This document shows, in pieces, positions 41,117 to 46,443 of a stretch of 46,443 bases of DNA. Under the pieces are notes generated by a model. It was not told where the DNA came from. It saw nothing but the letters and a program-made list of their open reading frames with translations, and did not search any database. The translations under genes and the position numbers were made by a program. The stretch lies in assembly GCA_022360175.1 (NCBI GenBank), contig JAKSDI010000175.1:1-46443 (forward strand), read 5' to 3'. This DNA comes from Chitinophagales bacterium. Its GTDB lineage: Bacteria; Bacteroidota; Bacteroidia; Chitinophagales; Saprospiraceae. The number at the start of each line of letters is the position of its first letter. The stretch's first letter is position 1.

Positions 41117-41935
41117 TTATTTATTTTCGTCTACCATTTCAAACACCTTGGGGTTCATTCCCATACTGGAGAAGCCACCATCGTGGTATAGGTTTTGCAT
41201 GGTAACCATACGTGTGAAGTCAGAAAACATAGTAACACAATAGTCTGCACAAGAATCAGCGGATGCGTTGCCTAGCGGAGACATTTTGTCGGCATAGGTG
41301 AAAAAGTCGCCAAAGCCTTTTACTCCACTCCCTGCTGTAGTCATGGTAGGAGACTGAGAAATGGTATTAACACGTACTCCGTTCTTCTCACCAAAATGGA
41401 AACCAAAACTACGAGCAAATGATTCTAGCAGTGCTTTGGATTCAGCCATCTCGCTATAATCAGGAAAAGTACGCTGGGCTGCCATGTATGTTAGTGCCAG
41501 GATAGAACCGTTTTCGTTCATTGCATCCATTTTCCATAGCGTTTGCATGACTTTATGGAAAGAAATTGCAGAAATATCGAAAGTTTTAAGCATCCAATCG
41601 TACTTCAAATTAGTATAATCTCTCTTCTTGCGTACATTAAGAGACATACCAATAGAATGCAATACAAAGTCAAGCTTGCCTCCAAGGTGCTCCATCGACT
41701 CCTGAAAGAGGTTTTGCAAATCTTCTTCACTAGTAGCATCTGCTGGAATAACCGGAGCATTAAGTTGTTCTCCTAATTTTTGAATAACTCCCATACGCAT
41801 CGCTACAGGAGCATTCGTAAGCGTAATTTGCGCTCCTTCTGCTACACAACGCTCTGCTACCTTCCACGCAATTGAATTCTCGTCCAATGCGCCGAAGATG
41901 ACGCCTTTTTTTCCTGCTAATAAATTGTGACTCAT
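41117..41935 (-). CDS. fabI: Enoyl-[acyl-carrier-protein] reductase (NADH), FabI type
   Basis: 272 aa. Last step of fatty-acid chain elongation: reduces trans-2-enoyl-ACP with NAD(P)H. An SDR fold with the divergent FabI nucleotide motif GKKGVIFGALDENSIAW. The catalytic set Tyr150, Tyr160 and Lys167 (LTYMAAQR and YSEMAESKALLE) keeps the FabI spacing Tyr-10-Tyr-7-Lys. SIGMSLN and SPTMTTAGSGV match substrate-loop regions. The ending YHDGGFSSMGM is common in Bacteroidota. It follows recN on the same strand, but a heptamer array separates them, so it probably has its own promoter. No known triclosan-resistance change is evident. Confidence 0.95.
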   Translation of the reverse strand: MSHNLLAGKKGVIFGALDENSIAWKVAERCVAEGAQITLTNAPVAMRMGVIQKLGEQLNAPVIPADATSEEDLQNLFQESMEHLGGKLDFVLHSIGMSLNVRKKRDYTNLKYDWMLKTFDISAISFHKVMQTLWKMDAMNENGSILALTYMAAQRTFPDYSEMAESKALLESFARSFGFHFGEKNGVRVNTISQSPTMTTAGSGVKGFGDFFTYADKMSPLGNASADSCADYCVTMFSDFTRMVTMQNLYHDGGFSSMGMNPKVFEMVDENK

Positions 41936-42040
41936 TACAATTATGGATTTCTTGTTTTAACACCGGGTTTCCCCAAATGCTCTTTGAATTAGTTTGATGT
42001 CTTATTTCTGTGCGGTCTTCTAATCGCTAATTCTTAATTT

Positions 42041-42089
42041 CCCTACACCCTACACCCTACACCCTACACCCTACACCCTACACCCTACA
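42041..42089. repeat. Seven tandem CCCTACA units
   Basis: Seven perfect 7-base units between fabI and recN. The recN stop codon (42085-42087 on the minus strand) lies within the first unit as read in the recN direction (TGTAGGG). Changing the number of units would leave RecN unchanged but alter the recN-fabI distance. Another heptamer array with different units lies at 27113-27317. Confidence 0.9.
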
Positions 42090-43740
42090 CCTTCAACAAC
42101 TCCTTTGCATTATTAATAGCGGATTCACTGGGAGGGTCCTGGCTAAGCATGGTCGCAATCGCATATACCCGGCCATCTATTTCCAATTCTCGTACATTTG
42201 TAATGGTACGATCTTCGGTTACTTTTTTATAAACAAAATAGTGTTTATTAGCTTTTGATGCGATCTGGGGAGAGTGAGTGATCGATACAACCTGATGATG
42301 ACTACTTAGCTTTTGTAAAATATTTCCCATTTTAAGGGCAACATCACCAGATATGCCCGTATCTATTTCATCAAAGATTAGGGTAGGTAGAGGAATGGCA
42401 CTTGCTACGAGTGATTTTACAACAAGAGTCAATCTGGAAACTTCACCACCGGAAGCAACATCTTTGATCAATTGAAGCCTGCTACCTTTATTAGCAGCAA
42501 AGAGATAATTTACTTCATCATATCCGGTAGGCCCCAATTTTTCAAGCCGCGCAATATCTACTTTTAGTTTTGCATGTTCCATCGACAACTGCCCCAGCAT
42601 TTTTTCGACTTTATTTTCGAAGCTGGCAACTACCTGATGGCGTCCATGACTTAGCGCCTCTGCCCGCTGCTCTAGTTTGAGGCGTTGCTCTTCTACTGAT
42701 TTTTCTAGAGTTGTTATTTCATTACTCAGATCTCCTATTCCATCAAGCTGTTTTTGTAAATCTTCCTGTATTTGGATTAACTCATTGATAGAAGCAACCT
42801 GATGTTTATTTTGTAACCGATAAATCATGTCCAGCCGCTGCTGTGCCTCTAGGATACGCTCAGGATTATGTTCTGTAGCTTCAGCTATCACTTCGCATTC
42901 TTTCGAAAGATCGTTAAGCTCAACTAAAAGGCTACCCATTCGATCATAAAATTGCTCAAGTTGAGGGCTGAACTTGCTTACCTGTGCAATAGACTGATTC
43001 AACTCCTGCATTTGTCCAACTATAGAAAGCTCACTTTCACTTAAATGTTGAAAAGCAGCAGCCATCGTTCTTTTAATATCTTCGGCATTGGTGAGCCGGT
43101 TTAGCTCTTCTTCCAGGTCTTCTTGCTCATCGGCCTCAAGTTCTGCCTTATTGAGCTCTTCCAACTGAAATTCTAAAAAGGCCAATTCCTTGCTGCTATC
43201 TGCATTTTTTTGAATCAGTTCAGCTAGTCGACGCCGATCAGAAAGATAGCTGGAATAAGCTTCCTGATATTTGCGTAATTTTTTCTTGTTGTCGGCAAGT
43301 GCATCAAGTAAACGTAATTGGAAAGAAACCTTGTGTATATCGAAATTGTCAAATTGTTGATGAAGATCAATTAAAGCAGCGCTAAGCTCTTGCAATACAT
43401 TTAGAGTAACTGGTGTATCATTCACAAAAGCTCTTGACTTCCCGGAAGGAGTAATTTCACGCCGAACAACCAAGGTTGGTTCATAGTCGAGATCATGATT
43501 TTCAAAAAATGATTGAATATCATAATGTCCCACCTCGAAGTCAGCTTCGATAACACATTTATTTTCCAGATTATATAGAGACTTGATGTCTGCCCGTTTT
43601 CCCATAATCAAGCCCAGAGCACCAAGTAATATAGATTTACCAGCACCCGTTTCTCCGGTGATAATGGTCAGCCCTTCGGAGAAGTCGATCGTTAGTTCAT
43701 CGATGAGGGCGTAATTTCGGATCTGAAGACTTTTTATCAT
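42085..43740 (-). CDS. recN: DNA repair protein RecN
   Basis: 551 aa, normal length. SMC-like ATPase for double-strand-break repair. Walker A GETGAGKS (29-36) in the N-terminal half, long coiled coils (about 150-380, with many Glu/Gln/Leu heptads), then the signature ASGGEVSRL and Walker B PTLIFDEIDTGISG followed by SITHSPQIA. All ATPase motifs are present. A TAACTTTG -7 box on the minus strand (43766-43773) lies 26 bp upstream. The last codon before the stop runs into the CCCTACA array. Confidence 0.95.
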   Translation of the reverse strand: MIKSLQIRNYALIDELTIDFSEGLTIITGETGAGKSILLGALGLIMGKRADIKSLYNLENKCVIEADFEVGHYDIQSFFENHDLDYEPTLVVRREITPSGKSRAFVNDTPVTLNVLQELSAALIDLHQQFDNFDIHKVSFQLRLLDALADNKKKLRKYQEAYSSYLSDRRRLAELIQKNADSSKELAFLEFQLEELNKAELEADEQEDLEEELNRLTNAEDIKRTMAAAFQHLSESELSIVGQMQELNQSIAQVSKFSPQLEQFYDRMGSLLVELNDLSKECEVIAEATEHNPERILEAQQRLDMIYRLQNKHQVASINELIQIQEDLQKQLDGIGDLSNEITTLEKSVEEQRLKLEQRAEALSHGRHQVVASFENKVEKMLGQLSMEHAKLKVDIARLEKLGPTGYDEVNYLFAANKGSRLQLIKDVASGGEVSRLTLVVKSLVASAIPLPTLIFDEIDTGISGDVALKMGNILQKLSSHHQVVSITHSPQIASKANKHYFVYKKVTEDRTITNVRELEIDGRVYAIATMLSQDPPSESAINNAKELLKV

Positions 43741-43765
43741 AGAGTTCTTTCTCCAAAGATTTTCG

Positions 43766-43773
43766 CAAAGTTA
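43766..43773 (-). promoter_or_regulatory. Probable recN -7 promoter element
   Basis: TAACTTTG on the minus strand fits TAnnTTTG. A TTTG lies 23 bp further upstream (43797-43800), a little farther than the 19 bp seen at other promoters here. Confidence 0.5.
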
Positions 43774-43818
43774 AACGTTTTGTTTTTCTGATCACACAAA
43801 ATGTACACTAATATCGAA

Positions 43819-43848
43819 TTGAGCCATTTAATAATTTGATTAATTTTG
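43819..43848 (+). promoter_or_regulatory. Promoter of the 43875 lipoprotein gene
   Basis: TTG (43819-43821), 19 bp, TAATTTTG (43841-43848): the Bacteroidota sigma-A consensus with the same 19-bp spacing as the rpsL and arsR promoters. The start codon follows 26 bp later. Confidence 0.7.
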
Positions 43849-43874
43849 CCACATCACAAAATTTATGATTTCCT

Positions 43875-44360
43875 ATGAACCACTTTTGGATACTTTTTAC
43901 TGGCGTGGCATTGATATTGACAAGTTGTCAGAGTGATACTAATAGTAATATGAAGGAAAAGGATTTGTTGTCATCTGGTATCCCCGTTACAATTATGGCT
44001 CCTGATAGCATAAATGTTAAAACAAATGATATGGCAGGAGGGCTTATCAAAGATATAGTAGTAGATGGAGGCCCGGGCTATAACCTACAGATCATTGTTT
44101 CTCCTGCTGAAACTAATGACATCGCTAAAATAAAAGCAGATCAGATAGCTAATGTGAAGATTAATCGCTATTTCTCAAAAATAGTGGAAGAAGAAGAAAG
44201 TGGCTTTATCTATGAAACTGCTATTGACAGCAACCATATAAATTATGGCTTTCGCTATATTCTTATCCAGGGAGCAGAGGAATTTATTTTCCAATCTGGC
44301 CTGGCAGGAACATTTTCTCAGGAAGAGGCAAAAGCCATGTATGAAGCGGTGAAGCAGTAA
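43875..44360 (+). CDS. Lipoprotein of unknown function
   Basis: 161 aa. Lipobox LILTSC with Cys18. The mature part is a compact alpha/beta domain (PVTIMAPDSINVK, LIKDIVVDGGPGYNLQIIV, GFIYETAI, FRYILIQGAEEFIFQSG, then a C-terminal helix QEEAKAMYEAVKQ) without a recognised family. It is monocistronic, with its own promoter and a strong hairpin right after the stop. Location is probably the periplasmic face of the outer membrane or the cell surface. Confidence 0.75.
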   Translation: MNHFWILFTGVALILTSCQSDTNSNMKEKDLLSSGIPVTIMAPDSINVKTNDMAGGLIKDIVVDGGPGYNLQIIVSPAETNDIAKIKADQIANVKINRYFSKIVEEEESGFIYETAIDSNHINYGFRYILIQGAEEFIFQSGLAGTFSQEEAKAMYEAVKQ

Positions 44361-44369
44361 ATTATGGCT

Positions 44370-44400
44370 ACTGGGTCGCAGCTTTCCGCTGCCACCCAGT
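44370..44400. terminator. Strong bidirectional hairpin terminator
   Basis: ACTGGGT-x-GCAGC (44370-44382) pairs with GCTGC-x-ACCCAGT (44388-44400) around TTTCC. It lies between two convergent genes; no long T run follows. Confidence 0.75.
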
Positions 44401-44424
44401 TTAGATTTAGATTCGATTTGAATT

Positions 44425-45174
44425 TTACTCCCATATTGTATCAGCCCTTGCTACCATTTCTCCACTCTTTATATTAACCAGTTGGTGTTGATATTTTCCA
44501 TCTTCTACTTTTGCTATTTGTGAGGATAGCTGATCTTGCCAATAACATTCTGCTTTGTAATGGATGTCCAGTTGTCGCAGCTTTCCATTTTCAAGTAGTG
44601 TACGTGGCAGGGGTTCGAGCATCCAGCTAATATAATGTACATTATTAAGATGCTGGTTGAAATCCAGATCATGCCAGCCTACGCTAAACTCTTTTATAGA
44701 TTGGGCTTCTTTAAATGGAGCTAGTTTTCCTTTTATTCGGGGTAAGCACTCTGAAGTAGGAGGACAATCCTTTTCAATAACCAAAATGAAATCGCGAATA
44801 GGGGTGGCTACGCGTTCTTTCAAATCCATCAGCAGCCAGGTGGTTGATGCAGATGCTAGTACATTTCCATCCATATCAATCATCCAATAATCTCGATAGG
44901 CAAAAAATCGCTGGAAACCGGAAGGGTAGGTCATCACTCTTACCTGTTCTCCTAATTTCGGGAAACGATTAATCTTCATTCGTTTCTTTAATAAGACCCA
45001 ATTGATATCCATTCCTTCAAAATCCCAAATAGAGAAACGGAGCTCAATCGCATTTTGCATGGCGGCTTCTTGTAGAGCTCTAACTAATGCCGGGACCGTC
45101 ATTCTACTATGATTATCTACTTCATAAGTGCGCAATTGATGGATTGCTTCAAAGCCAATTGATGGTAGCTGCAT
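44425..45174 (-). CDS. Acyl-ACP thioesterase
   Basis: 249 aa from the ATG at 45172-45174; the frame upstream opens only with a TTG at 45217-45219. Double hotdog thioesterase of the FAT family. The N-terminal hotdog is FEAIHQLRTYEVDNHSRMTV ... WVLLKKRMKINRFPKLGE; the C-terminal hotdog has VGWHDLDFNQHLNNVHYI, carrying the catalytic Asp-Asn-His set. It releases free fatty acids from ACP. In Bacteroidota this feeds membrane lipid or lipoprotein acyl pools. It lies divergent from rpsL. Confidence 0.88.
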   Translation of the reverse strand: MQLPSIGFEAIHQLRTYEVDNHSRMTVPALVRALQEAAMQNAIELRFSIWDFEGMDINWVLLKKRMKINRFPKLGEQVRVMTYPSGFQRFFAYRDYWMIDMDGNVLASASTTWLLMDLKERVATPIRDFILVIEKDCPPTSECLPRIKGKLAPFKEAQSIKEFSVGWHDLDFNQHLNNVHYISWMLEPLPRTLLENGKLRQLDIHYKAECYWQDQLSSQIAKVEDGKYQHQLVNIKSGEMVARADTIWE

Positions 45175-45524
45175 GCCTGTTTTTTCTTCTTTTGCATGCA
45201 GTATAGCAAAAAAGTTCAATAATTAAGAGTATTAACATTTTACCAGTAAAATTAAAAGAGCCCGGCCAAGAATTGGTTTATGACTCAATAGGCATTAAAA
45301 AAAATTGTGTTTGTTGGCCTGGGGCATACAATTATTGGTCAAGAGGGGACTTTTTGCCTGAATAAGAACATAAGGGATAGCAAAAGAAAAAGAATGCTTC
45401 CATTATTTTTTTTTATGCCTTTGTATTTCAGTAAAAAAGCCATACCTTTGCAATCGCTTTTGAGCAAGGTATATCTCATTCATTTAGAATGGTATTGTGT
45501 TACAGTATAAATTAGGATTAGGAA
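45175..45524. other. Intergenic stretch and rpsL leader
   Basis: About 350 bp without a gene. The right part carries the rpsL promoter (45421-45450) and a leader of roughly 70 nt. The left part should hold the thioesterase promoter; no good box is seen. No ribosomal-protein-binding structure could be identified by eye. Confidence 0.5.
45421..45450 (+). promoter_or_regulatory. Promoter of the rpsL (str) operon
   Basis: TTG (45421-45423, part of TTTG), 19 bp, TACCTTTG (45443-45450): a full match to the Bacteroidota -33/-7 consensus. Transcription should start near 45453-45456. Confidence 0.8.
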
Positions 45525-45899
45525 ATGCCTACAATTAATCAGTTAGTACGCAAAGGCAGAACGCAAGTTATAACGAAGAGCAAATCACGTGCTTTGGACG
45601 GTTGTCCACAGAAACGTGGAGTGTGTACTCGTGTATATACTACGACGCCAAAGAAGCCTAACTCCGCACTGCGTAAAGTAGCAAAAGTTCGCCTCACTAA
45701 TGGTATTGAGGTGATCGCATATATCCCGGGCGAAGGGCACAACCTGCAGGAACACTCTATCGTGCTTGTGCGCGGTGGTCGTGTAAAAGACCTTCCAGGT
45801 GTGCGTTACACCATCGTTCGTGGTGCTTTAGATACAGCAGGCGTAGAAGGGAGACTACAAGCTCGTTCGCGTTATGGTGCTAAGCGTCCTAAGAAGTAA
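45525..45899 (+). CDS. rpsL: 30S ribosomal protein S12
   Basis: 124 aa, full length. Decoding-centre protein of the small subunit. The conserved blocks [29 protein letters not shown] and [15 protein letters not shown] are intact, and the lysines changed in streptomycin-resistant mutants are wild type. First gene of the str operon, preceded by its own consensus promoter and followed by rpsG after 40 bp. Codon use is more GC-rich and regular than in the island genes, as expected for high expression. Confidence 0.98.
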   Translation: MPTINQLVRKGRTQVITKSKSRALDGCPQKRGVCTRVYTTTPKKPNSALRKVAKVRLTNGIEVIAYIPGEGHNLQEHSIVLVRGGRVKDLPGVRYTIVRGALDTAGVEGRLQARSRYGAKRPKK

Positions 45900-45939
45900 T
45901 TATGTTTCAAACCAATTTAGAAACCTCTAATTAAGAGTA

Positions 45940-46407
45940 ATGAGAAAAAGAAAACCTAAAGTACGAGTAATCGCTCCAGATCCCCGTTACGGCGATCCTA
46001 TGGTTACTCAGTTCGTGAATAACATGATGTGGCAGGGAAAGAAGACTGCTGCTTATCGCATCTTTTACGATGCAATGGATATTGTAAAAGAGCGTACTAA
46101 GCTAGACGAGCATGCTACGTGGAAGAAAGGACTCAATAATGTGATTCCTCAGGTAGAAGTGCGCAGTCGCCGTATTGGTGGTGCTACATTCCAGATTCCA
46201 ACAGAAATTCGCGCTAAGCGCAAGCTTTCCATTGGGATGAAGTGGATGATCAAGTTTGCTCGTCAGCGTAGCGGGAAAGGCATGGCTGAAAAATTAGCTG
46301 CAGAAATCATAGCAGCTAGTAAGGGTGAAGGTGCTGCTGTGAAGCGTAAAGAAGATACGCACAAGATGGCAGAATCTAACCGTGCATTTGCTCATTTCCG
46401 TGTATAA
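45940..46407 (+). CDS. rpsG: 30S ribosomal protein S7
   Basis: 155 aa, complete. Primary binder of the 16S rRNA head domain (start [37 protein letters not shown]; ending AFAHFRV). Lies 40 bp after rpsL, clearly co-transcribed. The following gene of the str operon, normally fusA, would be beyond the window end; the 36 bp after the stop show no terminator. Confidence 0.98.
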   Translation: MRKRKPKVRVIAPDPRYGDPMVTQFVNNMMWQGKKTAAYRIFYDAMDIVKERTKLDEHATWKKGLNNVIPQVEVRSRRIGGATFQIPTEIRAKRKLSIGMKWMIKFARQRSGKGMAEKLAAEIIAASKGEGAAVKRKEDTHKMAESNRAFAHFRV

Positions 46408-46443
46408 TCAGCTATCATTCTTAAAATATATTCTCTAATTTAA

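Noticed and set aside
42041-42089. Telomere-like repeat (CCCTACA resembles CCCTAAA)
   Set aside because: It is internal, lies between two core genes and has only seven units; no sign of a chromosome end.
45175-45524. Riboswitch or tRNA in the rpsL upstream region
   Set aside because: No cloverleaf or known riboswitch core could be traced; only the promoter is clear.

Overview
The window is a piece of a Bacteroidota chromosome, most likely from the Saprospiria (Saprospira/Aureispira-like). The phylum call rests on several type IX secretion (T9SS) C-terminal sorting domains, promoters of the TTG-N19-TAnnTTTG type, an SprB repeat, an EAD11 effector-associated domain, LytTR signalling, FabI and the rpsL-rpsG arrangement. 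The class call is an inference. The sequence is AT-rich, most strongly in the first 12 kb.

Region 1 (1-12.1 kb) is an accessory island. It opens with a transposase cut by the window edge. Then come a membrane-anchored patatin-like lipase, a small unknown gene with a metacaspase/Fib_succ_major fusion, and a tandemly duplicated cassette of unknown genes (called A, B and C here) that includes a decayed copy of C. Next is a scar in which pieces of hsdM, an RHS core and a possible toxin tip are joined end to end, and finally an EAD11-ABC ATPase with its membrane partner. Two copies of a ~100-bp repeat ending in a terminator bracket 1.6-9.5 kb. The mix of conflict-type effectors and broken R-M/RHS genes suggests a defence or competition hotspot; no known complete system is present.

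Region 2 (12.5-22.3 kb) concerns the cell surface. An ECF sigma factor is followed 3 bp later by a protein with one inner-membrane helix and an outer-membrane barrel (dual membrane-spanning anti-sigma type) and a PKD lipoprotein. Then come a 1033-aa T9SS protein, a Kunitz (BPTI-type) lipoprotein, a T9SS esterase preceded by three direct repeats with a 22-bp period, and a putative barrel protein. Two palindromic MITE-like units lie here.

Region 3 (22.3-32.9 kb) starts with a thiol/peroxide operon (OsmC, thioredoxin, AhpD-like, CxxC protein) under an AraC regulator with a visible pair of direct repeats. It continues with a hemopexin/P-domain T9SS protein, heptanucleotide arrays, a secreted F-type lectin, and a divergent LytS/LytTR pair. 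The same CCAAATTCT direct repeats lie upstream of the lectin and between the LytS and LytTR genes. An orphan CTD-like protein, an ArsR repressor with an operator inside its promoter, DUF983 and a Crp/Fnr regulator follow.

Region 4 (32.9-46.4 kb) is mostly core. It holds a SulP transporter with a CRP-type site, a GT-C enzyme, a sulfotransferase-like protein, a TPR protein, an SSS symporter preceded by an unlisted 45-aa membrane peptide, fabI, recN (separated from fabI by seven CCCTACA units), a lipoprotein, an acyl-ACP thioesterase, and the start of the str operon (rpsL, rpsG).
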